A DNA stretch of 37,767 nt from an uncultured Actinomycetes bacterium (GTDB lineage Bacteria; Actinomycetota; Actinomycetes; S36-B12): positions 1 to 37,767 of the forward strand of contig CAJBZP010000092.1 in the NCBI GenBank assembly GCA_903960135.1, in the 5' to 3' direction. Made by a program: the position numbers and the translations under genes. A model generated the notes under the pieces. That model saw only the letters and a list, made by a program, of their open reading frames with translations, did not search any database and was not told the origin of the DNA. Shown here piece after piece: positions 7,020 through 15,438 of the stretch. Each line of letters opens with the position of its first letter. Position 1 is the first letter of the stretch.

Positions 7020-10000
7020 GCCGACCATCTTCCACCAACATTGGGCTCATCCGCTATCAGCTCGAAAACTGCACTTGGTCCCCCCGCGAGCCAGTGTTCT
7101 CGAATTGAACCCAAACTCCAGCATCCGGTCGCCCGGATCGAGACCCCCCGCGGCCCGGTTCGCCTAATGTGCCCGCGCACCAAAACCAGCCAAGAACTGA
7201 AGACGGTGCTCGCATATGCGCCTTGGGCGTCCTCAAAGAATGTCGCGTCAACCGGCCCGGTGCTGTCGTCAAGAGTAAGAAAGATAACCCGGCGACCAGA
7301 TCGAATCGGTGGAGTCTGGGTCGCTACTTTAACTCCGGCGACTAATACTTCCTGCTCGGACCTACATGACAAAATATTGCTTGACCAAACAGTGCCGAGG
7401 GATTTAAGCATCGGAGCATAAAAATCAATAACATGACAGCGAACATCCATCTGGAGCACCTCAAGTTCGGCCCGCACCAACTCGGTAGTTGTCATCTCCG
7501 GTAGGCCGGATGGCTCAACTAGTACTGGCTCACCGCCTAGGTCGAGGGAAAGTTGCGTCGTACAGTCATTGCGAGTGCGCTCGTACTGAGCGAGATCAGC
7601 GATCTGCAGCAATAGATCGCGTCGGGTCAATTGACCCCGGCGCTTGGCCCGCCCCTCAAACCCGAAACCGTACAGTGAATCAAAAGCGCCAGCGACGACA
7701 ATGCGCTCAATGATTGGACGCGATATCCCGGCGCGCTGCCAAGTATCGACAATTGATGAGTACGGCTGGCCGGCAATAATGCCTGCACACTCACTCGCCG
7801 AGATGCCTTTGACATCAGTGAACGGAACCCGGATGGAATCAGCTTCAACAAGGTAGGTATCGGACGACGCATTGATATCAAGGCCCAGTACCCCTACCCC
7901 GTGGTTGCGCGCATCGTCAAGAAGCAACCGCTTCGGATACATGCCTGGATCATGGGTAAGAATCCCGGCGTAGAAAGCCGCTGGGTAATGGGTTTTGAGC
8001 CACGCCGACTGGTAAGTCGGTAGCGCAAATGCAGCGGCATGCGCTTTACAGAATCCAAAAGCTGCAAATGCCCGCAGGATCTCCCAGACCTCCTCGACAA
8101 CCGTTAGCTGGTAGCCACGGGTTAAGGCTGCTGGATAGAACCAGGCGCGCACATCATCTAGCCCTTCGGTTGAGTTCATACTTCGCCGGGTCTCATCTGC
8201 TTCAGCAAGTGAGCAACCGGTCATCACCGATAGCACTCGGAGTACTTGTTCATGGAAGACCACTACTCCGTAGGTTTCGGCCAGCGCCGGACGTAAGTCT
8301 TGATGCAGATAGTGCGCCTGACTCCACCCTTGCCGCGCTCGCAGGAACGGCGTAATCATGTCGGATTTAACAGGGCCAGGGCGAAATAGTGAGATATCAA
8401 TGATGAGGTCATCGAAGGTTTCTGGGGCGAACTTGCCTATTAGCTCACGTTGCCCGGGTGATTCGATTTGGAAACAGCCAAGAGTGCGAGTTGACCTAAT
8501 TAACTCGAAAGTCGCACGATCATCAAGGGGTTCGTCATCAAGAATTATGCGCCTGCCGGATGTGCGCTCAACCTCGTCGATGGAATGGGCGATTGATGAC
8601 TGCATGCGCACACCAAGTACATCAAGTTTGAGTAAGCCCATCTCCTCGACATCGTCTTTGTCGAACTGACTCATCGGATACCCAGCGGCACTTGGCTCCA
8701 CCGGAGTGCGATTAAGAAGCGAGATATCTGACAGCAATACTCCGCAAGGATGCATAGCCACATTGCGCGGCAAACCATCAAGGGCCTCAACCAAGCCAAG
8801 AAAGCTATCCAATTGACCGCTCGCAGCCAACCGACCAAACCCCGATGACCGCAACTCGGGTAAATCACTCAAGGCTGCGCGCGCATCGCGGGCTCGAATG
8901 CGCGGGAAGGATTTCGCAAATGCATCAATTTCGGTTGGCGGTAACCCAAGCGCTGCACCAACATCACGGACCGCATGCCGCACCCGATACGTCTCCATCA
9001 TTGATACGCAGGCCACCCGCTCGGTACCAAAACGTTCATAGATCCAGTCATAAACCTCAAGTCGCCTCGCTGATTCGACATCTATATCAATATCTGGCAG
9101 TACCCGGCGTAACGGTGACAAGAAGCGCTCCATCAACAACCCATATCGAATCGGGTCAACACCGGAAATCCCAAGTAGATGATTGACGAGGCAGCCCGCA
9201 CCGGAGCCACGTGCAGCTACTCGAACACCCCGGCCTTTGATCATGCTTACGACCTCGGCGACCGTCAAAAAGTAGCCGGCAAAGCCTAATCGCCCGATAA
9301 CATCAAGTTCATCCGTAAGTCGATCCCGCGCGAGTCGCTGCTCAGTGCGAACCGAATAGCGTTTCGGGATTTGCTGTTCGCACTGCCACTGCAGTTGCGC
9401 CTGCGCTGTCATTTGCTCAACCGCAGACCCGACCAACACCGCACGCTCTGGGACATACACCTCACCAAGACCAAGATCGCGGCGCCCATCAATCACGGCG
9501 GATTCGGCAAGTGTTCGGGTATTTCGTAGAAGCTCCGCCGCACTGCACCCAGCAGCGCTGGCAATATCTTCGGCAATAGCGGCCATCGCTGAAGTGCCCT
9601 TGAAGGCGGCGGCGCCATTCCCGAGTTCAAGCTGACGTGAATTCAGTGGCACTAACTGACGGGAGGCGTCCAGCACATCGGCGGTGCGGGCATCTTCACT
9701 GCGCAGATAGCGCACCGCGTTAGTCAGCACCGGGGTGAGCTGCGACTGCGTCGCCCAACCCAGCAGCCGAGCAGCGGTGGCTTTCGAATATGGGTGCCGG
9801 CCTACCCGATGGTGGTTAGCGACGGCAATGAATAGGTTCGAGCCGAAGATCTCACGCCAAGGCTCGACTATGGCCGCGGCTCCAGTTTGACCGTGCTTGG
9901 TGAAGTGTCGGCCAAGTGCCGAGTCGGGACCAAGTAGCGCAACAACATCTGCTGAATTAGCGGGTATCGCAGCCCACGGTACCCAAGGGGTGCCGCGATC

Positions 10001-10378
10001 TGCATGGGCCGCGGAGATCAATCGGCAAAGCCCCGCCCACCCACGAGCACCACGCGCAAGGAAAACCACCCGTGGACGCTGCTCATCAACCCAGCTGCCC
10101 CCATGCGCCGGGGTACGACGCTTTTTCGGCCCACGGGCGAGGTGGTCGGTTTCAATTGCCAACTCAACCCCAAGTACCGGGCTAATGCCGACCTGCCGGC
10201 AGGCCTGCACCCACCGCACTGCTCCATAAACCCCATCGCGATCGGTCAAAGCAACGATGTCCTGGCCAAGTTCAGCCGCATGTTGGGCCAAAGCCAGTGG
10301 AGTTGCGGTGCCGTATTGCAGCGAAAAGCTCGATGCCACCTGAAGATGTGCATAAACCGCTGCGCCAGACCGTGCCAT
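7016..10378 (-). CDS. dnaE2: Error-prone DNA polymerase III alpha-type subunit DnaE2
   Basis: A C-family polymerase used for damage-induced mutagenesis in actinobacteria. The 1120-aa length fits DnaE2 rather than replicative DnaE1. It has an N-terminal PHP domain (AYLTDRDG-like ALTDRDGVYGA at 43-53), the polymerase palm with PDIDID at 428-433, fingers and a C-terminal OB-fold. The ATG start is preceded by a modest AGAGGG. A 7-nt tandem repeat and a 16-bp hairpin lie just upstream. It is coupled to dinB by a 4-nt overlap. No imuA is visible and no second LexA box is seen directly in front, so induction probably comes from the box ahead of the HEPN gene, subject to read-through of the hairpin. 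Confidence 0.94.
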   Translation of the reverse strand: MARSGAAVYAHLQVASSFSLQYGTATPLALAQHAAELGQDIVALTDRDGVYGAVRWVQACRQVGISPVLGVELAIETDHLARGPKKRRTPAHGGSWVDEQRPRVVFLARGARGWAGLCRLISAAHADRGTPWVPWAAIPANSADVVALLGPDSALGRHFTKHGQTGAAAIVEPWREIFGSNLFIAVANHHRVGRHPYSKATAARLLGWATQSQLTPVLTNAVRYLRSEDARTADVLDASRQLVPLNSRQLELGNGAAAFKGTSAMAAIAEDIASAAGCSAAELLRNTRTLAESAVIDGRRDLGLGEVYVPERAVLVGSAVEQMTAQAQLQWQCEQQIPKRYSVRTEQRLARDRLTDELDVIGRLGFAGYFLTVAEVVSMIKGRGVRVAARGSGAGCLVNHLLGISGVDPIRYGLLMERFLSPLRRVLPDIDIDVESARRLEVYDWIYERFGTERVACVSMMETYRVRHAVRDVGAALGLPPTEIDAFAKSFPRIRARDARAALSDLPELRSSGFGRLAASGQLDSFLGLVEALDGLPRNVAMHPCGVLLSDISLLNRTPVEPSAAGYPMSQFDKDDVEEMGLLKLDVLGVRMQSSIAHSIDEVERTSGRRIILDDEPLDDRATFELIRSTRTLGCFQIESPGQRELIGKFAPETFDDLIIDISLFRPGPVKSDMITPFLRARQGWSQAHYLHQDLRPALAETYGVVVFHEQVLRVLSVMTGCSLAEADETRRSMNSTEGLDDVRAWFYPAALTRGYQLTVVEEVWEILRAFAAFGFCKAHAAAFALPTYQSAWLKTHYPAAFYAGILTHDPGMYPKRLLLDDARNHGVGVLGLDINASSDTYLVEADSIRVPFTDVKGISASECAGIIAGQPYSSIVDTWQRAGISRPIIERIVVAGAFDSLYGFGFEGRAKRRGQLTRRDLLLQIADLAQYERTRNDCTTQLSLDLGGEPVLVEPSGLPEMTTTELVRAELEVLQMDVRCHVIDFYAPMLKSLGTVWSSNILSCRSEQEVLVAGVKVATQTPPIRSGRRVIFLTLDDSTGPVDATFFEDAQGAYASTVFSSWLVLVRGHIRRTGPRGVSIRATGCWSLGSIREHWLAGGPSAVFELIADEPNVGGRWSA

Positions 10379-10402
10379 CAGTGATCAAGCCCTCTTTTTT
10401 GA

Positions 10403-10432
10403 TAGTTGCTAGTTGCTAGTTGCTAGTTGCTA
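10403..10432. repeat. Four tandem copies of TAGTTGC
   Basis: TAGTTGC is repeated four times without interruption (10403-10430) plus two further bases. On the minus strand it reads as GCAACTA repeats in the dnaE2 leader, 24 nt upstream of the start codon. Unit length 7 is not a multiple of 3, but it lies outside the coding region, so changes in copy number would alter spacing rather than frame. Confidence 0.9.
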
Positions 10433-10458
10433 ACCGTCAATTGACTTACCGAAGATTC

Positions 10459-10504
10459 AGCGGTCGAAGCCCAGCGGGAGACGGGGAACTGGGCTTCGAC
10501 CGCT
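10459..10504 (-). terminator. Long perfect hairpin between HEPN gene and dnaE2
   Basis: AGCGGTCGAAGCCCAG and CTGGGCTTCGACCGCT are perfectly complementary (16 bp) around a 14-nt loop. It lies 39 nt after the HEPN gene stop and 80 nt before dnaE2. No T-run follows immediately on either side, so it may terminate, attenuate or stabilise the mRNA. It could set different expression levels of the two SOS genes. Confidence 0.6.
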
Positions 10505-10543
10505 ACTGGACCGGTTGTGGGGGAGCAACCGGTACGTATTTGG

Positions 10544-11005
10544 TTAATTCGTACTTAAAATTTCCGCCAGCAGCATCGGCTGGTGGGGTAAACCCAAGGA
10601 CCCGACGACCCGGGCTAGGAAAGTGTCCGCATCGCGAAGGAGGTCATCGGCTTCGCGTTCGCTAACGCAGGCGACCCCGGCTTCGGCCGCAGCTCGTTTG
10701 CGCGCACCAGCCGCAAAGAACATTGCCCACTCGGTGAACTCGGCGGCCACCTCGGGCAGCACCACCCACACACTGCGCACCCGGCGGCGACGCCGGCCCA
10801 CCGGCTGGCTGCGGGCTGCGAGCACCGCGGCAGCGGCCCGAAGGGCGGCAAGGTGCGCGGCGGCATAGCGTGCACTTGGGGCCTGCGCCAACATCGCCTC
10901 GGTCAAACTACGGCGCGCTGACATCACCAAATCGAGGGCGGCGCTGGGGACTGGGGCGCTGGGGACTGGAGTAGCAGGCAACTGGCGCTCTAGCAGGACC
11001 GTCAT
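10544..11005 (-). CDS. SAV_6107-type HEPN protein of the SOS cassette
   Basis: A 153-aa Ala/Arg-rich helical protein resembling the SAV_6107 HEPN family found beside dinB/dnaE2 in actinobacteria. The conserved-looking parts are SARRSLTEAMLA near the N-terminus, SVWVVLPEVAAEFTEWAMFFAAGARKRAAAEAG in the middle and a helical C-terminus. The track start at 11071 is rejected because that extension would be encoded by the LexA box; ATG 11005 has an excellent Shine-Dalgarno (AAGGAG, 7 nt upstream) and the operator lies just outside. HEPN domains can be RNA-binding or ribonuclease modules; the exact role in mutagenesis is unknown to me. Confidence 0.82.
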   Translation of the reverse strand: MTVLLERQLPATPVPSAPVPSAALDLVMSARRSLTEAMLAQAPSARYAAAHLAALRAAAAVLAARSQPVGRRRRRVRSVWVVLPEVAAEFTEWAMFFAAGARKRAAAEAGVACVSEREADDLLRDADTFLARVVGSLGLPHQPMLLAEILSTN

Positions 11006-11020
11006 GGCAATCTCCTTAAC

Positions 11021-11044
11021 ATATTCGAACAGGTGTTCGAATAT
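11021..11044 (-). promoter_or_regulatory. LexA operator (SOS box)
   Basis: ATATTCGAAC-AGGT-GTTCGAATAT has 10-bp perfect arms and contains the actinobacterial consensus TCGAAC-N4-GTTCGA without mismatch. It sits 16 nt upstream of the corrected HEPN gene start and should repress the HEPN-dnaE2-dinB unit until DNA damage. It is also about 54 nt from the divergent gene at 11098. Confidence 0.93.
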
Positions 11045-11084
11045 GGCTAACTTAAACCCGCCCCCTGACATTCGTCAACCCCAC

Positions 11085-11090
11085 TAGCAT
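11085..11090 (+). promoter_or_regulatory. Probable -10 box of membrane protein gene
   Basis: TAGCAT followed by seven nt and then the ATG at 11098, consistent with leaderless transcription. Confidence 0.4.
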
Positions 11091-11097
11091 TTAACCC

Positions 11098-11631
11098 ATG
11101 TCACCAGCCCGCTCCCCCGGCTTTGTGCGCCTTGGCCGCGCCGCAGCCTTGGGGTCGGCCACTTTGCTACTGACCTTGACGGCCCACACCGCCGCCCAAT
11201 CGACGCTGCCCGCCCCCTTCGAAATCGGGCTACTACTTCCGCTGGCGCTGGCGCTGGGCTACGCGGCAGGTGACCGGCGCCGATCCATGCCTTGGCTGAC
11301 GGCATATGTGCTCGCGGTGCAGGTGTTATTCCATGTACTGCTGATAGCCACCGGATCCCACTTAACCCATGAATCGTGGCTACCGGCACCCAACATGCTC
11401 GTCTGCCACCTCCTCGCCGCATTGGCACTCGCCTGGGTCATCACCCAGGGCGAAAGCACCTTGGCCCGCTGGGCCGGCTACCTCGGCCAGGTGATCGGCC
11501 TGACCCCGCCAGTGGCCACTGCCAGCTTTGAACAACTCTGCTCCCCAGCAGATCACAAACCACAGCACACCGAGCACGCGGCTACCCATGCCATCTCGCG
11601 CCGCGGGCCACCGCTGCTCAGCGCCAACTAA
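11098..11631 (+). CDS. Small integral membrane protein, possibly copper-linked
   Basis: A 177-aa protein with about four predicted membrane spans (near residues 15-32, 40-58, 66-86 and 95-115) and a polar C-terminal tail with several His residues. The third and fourth spans carry potential metal ligands: FHVLLIATGSHLTHE and NMLVCHLL. It directly precedes ycnI and copC on the same strand, and similar small membrane proteins are, as I recall, found in actinobacterial YcnI/CopC neighbourhoods. No CopD is present, so this protein could be the membrane partner, but that is inference. Confidence 0.65.
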   Translation: MSPARSPGFVRLGRAAALGSATLLLTLTAHTAAQSTLPAPFEIGLLLPLALALGYAAGDRRRSMPWLTAYVLAVQVLFHVLLIATGSHLTHESWLPAPNMLVCHLLAALALAWVITQGESTLARWAGYLGQVIGLTPPVATASFEQLCSPADHKPQHTEHAATHAISRRGPPLLSAN

Positions 11632-11641
11632 GAACTAATAA

Positions 11642-11665
11642 CTCCCCCGCATCGGCGGCCGGGAG
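11642..11665 (+). other. Weak hairpin between membrane protein gene and ycnI
   Basis: CTCCC and GGGAG can pair around a GC-rich interior. The stem is short and there is no T-tract, so it is a doubtful terminator. The rest of the 81-nt gap is A/T-rich and contains the ycnI ribosome site AAGGTG. Confidence 0.3.
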
Positions 11666-11712
11666 GTAATTTCCGTATCCGCAAAAACTTATTTAGAAAA
11701 AGGTGTTAATTC

Positions 11713-12456
11713 ATGTCTGCAAAAAAAAGAGTTATTCGTACCACCGCACTATTAGCCGGCGCAGTTGGCGTATTGCTCGTAAGTGCAGCACCGGCAAGTG
11801 CCCACATGGGTATTGAGTTACACGGTGGCACCCCCACCGCTGGTAGCAGCAGCAGCATCTTCCTGCGGCCCGGCCATGGTTGCGATGGCGACAGCACCAA
11901 CGCTCTAACAGTTGAGATACCGGCCGGTGTCACCGGAGCCAAACCTCAGCCAAAAGCCGGCTGGAAACTATCGGAGACGGCGACGACCATCACCTGGTCG
12001 GGCGGCGAACTCGCAGATGATGAATTTGATGAGTTCGGTATCAGGGTCACTTGGCCGAAGTTAGCGGCCGGTGTGTCATCGCAGAAGTTCTACTTCAAGT
12101 CCGTTCAAACTTGCAATGCCGAACTAAAGGTGGCAGTAAGTGGCAAGGATGCCACCATCACGGGCTGGCTACCAAGTTATGCCGGTCAGAAGGCGGCACT
12201 TTTCGTTGACGATATTCCGCTAACCGCCCACGATGTCACCATCGGATCAAGCGGCGCATTCACCATCAAGACCAAGTCGGCGAAAGTGCCCGAGGGCAGT
12301 GAAGTAACCGCCAAAATAAACGATCGCCTAGTCGGTACTTCGGTTGCCGGCTCCGATAACTGGATCGAACTGCCGGTAACTGGATCAACAGCGACACTGG
12401 CCAGTCCGGCACCGTCGGTTACCGTGATCGCAGCCACCACCACCGCCGCTCACTAA
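11713..12456 (+). CDS. ycnI: YcnI family (DUF1775) copper-binding exported protein
   Basis: A 247-aa exported protein. The signal peptide ends ASA-HMGIEL, so the mature protein would start at His31, the residue that forms the single-histidine copper brace in YcnI proteins. A DUF1775 beta-sandwich follows (about 31-145; FLRPGHGCDGDSTNALTVEIP is typical), with a Trp in the conserved core. The C-terminal part (about 145-247) lacks the usual hydrophobic anchor and instead has a second beta-like segment ending in Ala/Thr-rich sequence. Its stop overlaps the copC start by one base (TAATG). The pair probably binds copper in the cell envelope for delivery or tolerance. Confidence 0.88.
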   Translation: MSAKKRVIRTTALLAGAVGVLLVSAAPASAHMGIELHGGTPTAGSSSSIFLRPGHGCDGDSTNALTVEIPAGVTGAKPQPKAGWKLSETATTITWSGGELADDEFDEFGIRVTWPKLAAGVSSQKFYFKSVQTCNAELKVAVSGKDATITGWLPSYAGQKAALFVDDIPLTAHDVTIGSSGAFTIKTKSAKVPEGSEVTAKINDRLVGTSVAGSDNWIELPVTGSTATLASPAPSVTVIAATTTAAH

Positions 12457-13103
12457 TGCGCAAAGCCCTTGTGGCCGTGCTGTTGGGCTCACTAGCACTC
12501 CTAGTGAGCCCAACACCTGCGTTCGCACATGCCGAGTTAGTGACCAGCTCACCGCGTAACGGTTCACAGCTCTTACTTGCACCAAGGAACATCACCCTTA
12601 CTTTTGGCGAGGATGTGGCCCTAGACACCGCCCAGATATTGGATCAGTCCGCGGTTGTGGTTCCCGCAACAGCGGTGCTGAGTGGATCCCGATTGACGGT
12701 TACCCCCAGCGAAAAACTGGCCAACGGGCGATACGCCGTCAGTTGGCAGGTAACCAGCGAGGATGGGCACGTTGTTGCCGGGGCCATCGCCTTCACCATC
12801 AAAGTTGCCAATCCGCCGGGCCAGCCGACCACTTTGGCCTTGCTGCCGGCCATCAAGGCCCGGATTAGCTCACCACAGGTCGGCGCGCGCACCATTACGT
12901 TTGCCTCCAAGGCAAAAAGCGGGGAGGTACTTCTCACCAATGACGCCTTGCCCGGACCGATAACCTGGCGAGTCACGGGAAACGGCAAGCTGGCCAAAGC
13001 CAGTGGGGTAATCCCCTTCGCCGGCACCTGGGCTATCGAAGCGAGCCTCTTTGCGGGCGCGCTAGATTTCGTCGTTGCGAAAGGAACCCAGACTTTTAGA
13101 TAG
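12456..13103 (+). CDS. copC: CopC domain copper-binding exported protein
   Basis: A 215-aa exported protein with signal peptide cleaved at AFA-HAELVTSSP, leaving His25 as the N-terminal Cu(II) ligand. The CopC domain spans about 25-115, including ITLTFGEDV and TSEDGHVVAGAIAF, whose Asp and His complete the usual Cu(II) site. A second domain of about 100 aa (VGARTITFASKAKSGEVLL...) is not recognised and replaces the usual short tail and membrane anchor; it may interact with YcnI or the membrane protein upstream. It is coupled to ycnI. No copD gene follows. Confidence 0.9.
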   Translation: MRKALVAVLLGSLALLVSPTPAFAHAELVTSSPRNGSQLLLAPRNITLTFGEDVALDTAQILDQSAVVVPATAVLSGSRLTVTPSEKLANGRYAVSWQVTSEDGHVVAGAIAFTIKVANPPGQPTTLALLPAIKARISSPQVGARTITFASKAKSGEVLLTNDALPGPITWRVTGNGKLAKASGVIPFAGTWAIEASLFAGALDFVVAKGTQTFR

Positions 13104-13162
13104 CCCGCGGTTAACAGCCATTACGGTAGCCGGGTGCCTAGTATTCAAAGCCCGTTGCTGCC

Positions 13163-13894
13163 ATGGAGTTAACCGGCGAGCGCACCATGCCTGGAGTACC
13201 CACTGAGTCATATTGGTTCGCTCGTCACGAAGTGGTCTACCGGTGGGTTGCCGAGAATTACGCACTCGATCGAATATGCGGTGATATCGGTAGTGGTGAG
13301 GGTTTCGGCCCACAATTGCTGTTGAGCGCAGGTGCTCGAAGTGTCTTCGGCATTGAGTTGGACGCAAGCGCTGTGTCACATAGCGCAACTACTTATCCCG
13401 GCAGCAACTTCATCAGAGCCAACGTCGTGGCCTTACCGATTGCCACAAAATCTACCGATATCGTCGTGTCACTACAGGTCATAGAACATCTCTGGAATGT
13501 CGAGACCTATCTGCAGGAAATGCACAGAGTGCTTCGCGTTGGTGGGTTCCTCGTAATATCAACACCGAATCGGCCTATCTTCTCACCCGGACTAGCCCGT
13601 AAGTCCTCTCCCGTGAACCCCTTCCATGTTGAGGAGTTCGACGCTGAGCAGGTCCACGACCGGTTAACAGACTGTGGGTTCACCCAGGTCACAATCCGTG
13701 GCTTGCACCACGGCGAACGCATAGCCGAGTGGGAGCACGCGCACGGTCCTATTGTTGCGGCCATGGTAACCGCCGGGCAAACAAACTGTTGGTCACCAGA
13801 GTTGATTGACTTTGTCTCATCCGTAACTTCCGCGGACTTTCTCTTTTCCGATGCAGCCGAAGCTCAGGATCTAATTGCACTGGGTGTCAAGTGA
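13163..13894 (+). CDS. SAM methyltransferase, Rv3030-like
   Basis: A 243-aa class I methyltransferase with the SAM loop GDIGSGEGFGP (about 40-50), the acidic motif FGIELD (62-67) and the post-motif block VSLQVIEHLWNVETYLQEMHRVLRVGGFLVISTPN. It overlaps the GH57 gene by 4 nt (GTGA). The pairing methyltransferase-GH57-GT4 is the arrangement I recall for Rv3030-Rv3031-Rv3032, where the pathway makes 6-O-methylglucose lipopolysaccharide. The natural acceptor here is thus probably an alpha-glucan sugar, but this rests on context. A possible -10 box TAGTAT lies at 13139-13144. Confidence 0.8.
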   Translation: MELTGERTMPGVPTESYWFARHEVVYRWVAENYALDRICGDIGSGEGFGPQLLLSAGARSVFGIELDASAVSHSATTYPGSNFIRANVVALPIATKSTDIVVSLQVIEHLWNVETYLQEMHRVLRVGGFLVISTPNRPIFSPGLARKSSPVNPFHVEEFDAEQVHDRLTDCGFTQVTIRGLHHGERIAEWEHAHGPIVAAMVTAGQTNCWSPELIDFVSSVTSADFLFSDAAEAQDLIALGVK

Positions 13895-15438
13895 GCAAAC
13901 CAATTGGCACCTTTTGCCTAGTGCTCCACACCCACCTGCCCTGGCTGGCCCATCACGGAGCTTGGCCCGTTGGCGAGGAGTGGCTTCACCAGGCCTGGTC
14001 TGCCTCCTACCTGCCGGTTATTGAACTTCTGGAGACCCTTGCTGATGAAGGCCAACGCAATGTGTTGACCCTAGGAGTGTCACCAGTGCTCGCAGCACAA
14101 CTTGATGACCCGTATTGCATCAAAGAGCAACGCACTTGGCTGGCCAACTGGCAGTTGCGCGCACAGGGCATGGCTGGTTCCCGCGAGCAGTGGCGGCGCG
14201 ACGCTGGCACGCGTGAGTTTAGAAGTGCACTTGCTGCGCAGCACCTATTCGAAGCTCGGTGGCAATCTGGTGCTTCACCTGTCTTACGAAGACTTCTCGA
14301 CGCTGGTGTAATCGAAATTCTTGGTGGACCAGCAGCCCACAACTTTCAGCCACTTAATCAAGGCGCAACGGTACGAGCTGCACTGCGCATTGGCCATGAT
14401 GATGCCCTGCTGCGCCGGGGTAGTTCACCTACGGGCCTATGGGCCCCGGAGTGTGCATACACCCCGGGCCTGGAACACCACTATGCCGAAGTTGGTATCA
14501 CCCACTTCATGGTTGATGGCCCGACGATGAACAGTGCCGGACGCTCCACCGGGGCCGCGTGGCAAGTAGCCGATAGCGAGGTAGTTGCGTTCGCACGGGA
14601 TCTTGATGTCACCTATCGAGTTTGGTCGCCACGTAAAGGCTACCCGGGGGGCAAGTGGTACCGAGACTTTCACAGCTTCGACCATGAATGGGGGTTTCGG
14701 CCGGCTCGCGTAACAAGTACGACAACACCCGCCCACGAAAAAGCCCCGTACAACCCAGTGCGTGCCATGCAGGCGGTCGAACGCGACGCTCGCGATTTCG
14801 TCCGGGTCGTCCGAGACCGCCTCCTCGAACTGGGGGCGACGATGGGATCAAGGAAGGGGGCGAATCCGCTGGTTGTCGCCGCTTACGACACCGAGCTTTT
14901 CGGCCACTGGTGGCATGAAGGACCCCAGTGGTTGGGGCAAGTGCTCCGCCTACTCCCCGAGTGCGGGGTGACGGTAACGACATTACAAGGGGCCATGGAT
15001 CTTGGCCATGTCGCCGGTCGAGTGGACTTAGCAAACGGGTCCTGGGGTTCGGGCAAGGATTGGCGCGTCTGGGAAGGTGATCAGGTTAAGGATCTAGCGC
15101 GCACCAACAGCGATCTTGAGGTCCAGGTCCTCGAAACCTTACGAAAGTACTTCGATGAGCCTGCGCATCGGCGTACTCGCAGTTTTGCCGCGGACCAACT
15201 CGCCCGTGAGCTGCTTCTTACCCTTGCAAGTGACTGGGCTTTCATGGTCTCGAAGGATTCAGCAGCCGAATATGCTCGGGGGCGAATCGGCGTTCACCTT
15301 TGCGCCGCCAAGGATCTGGGTAACTTGCTTGCCTCCGGACACACCATCGCCGCCGAGACTCTCGCGAAGAAACTGCATTCCCGCGATTACGCACTAGCTA
15401 GTCTCGACGCACGTACCTTCGCTCAATTCATGGACTGA
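13891..15438 (+). CDS. GH57/DUF1957 alpha-1,4-glucan branching enzyme
   Basis: A 515-aa GH57 enzyme expected to introduce alpha-1,6 branches into alpha-1,4-glucan. Motifs are HTHLPWLAH (13-21), the nucleophile region GLWAPECAY with Glu187, and the acid residue region AAYDTELFGHWWHEG with Asp333, followed by the C-terminal helical DUF1957 domain (about 425-510). Length fits Rv3031-type enzymes. The GTG start overlaps the upstream methyltransferase stop, so both are made together; the 3' end overlaps the convergent acyltransferase by 16 nt. The organism also carries GlgB, so this second branching enzyme likely serves a different glucan. Confidence 0.92.
   Translation: MSKPIGTFCLVLHTHLPWLAHHGAWPVGEEWLHQAWSASYLPVIELLETLADEGQRNVLTLGVSPVLAAQLDDPYCIKEQRTWLANWQLRAQGMAGSREQWRRDAGTREFRSALAAQHLFEARWQSGASPVLRRLLDAGVIEILGGPAAHNFQPLNQGATVRAALRIGHDDALLRRGSSPTGLWAPECAYTPGLEHHYAEVGITHFMVDGPTMNSAGRSTGAAWQVADSEVVAFARDLDVTYRVWSPRKGYPGGKWYRDFHSFDHEWGFRPARVTSTTTPAHEKAPYNPVRAMQAVERDARDFVRVVRDRLLELGATMGSRKGANPLVVAAYDTELFGHWWHEGPQWLGQVLRLLPECGVTVTTLQGAMDLGHVAGRVDLANGSWGSGKDWRVWEGDQVKDLARTNSDLEVQVLETLRKYFDEPAHRRTRSFAADQLARELLLTLASDWAFMVSKDSAAEYARGRIGVHLCAAKDLGNLLASGHTIAAETLAKKLHSRDYALASLDARTFAQFMD

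Noticed and set aside
10403-10432. CRISPR array
   Set aside because: Units are only 7 nt with no spacers; it is a simple tandem repeat.
11006-11071. N-terminal extension of the HEPN protein
   Set aside because: It would translate the LexA operator; a proper start with Shine-Dalgarno is at 11005.
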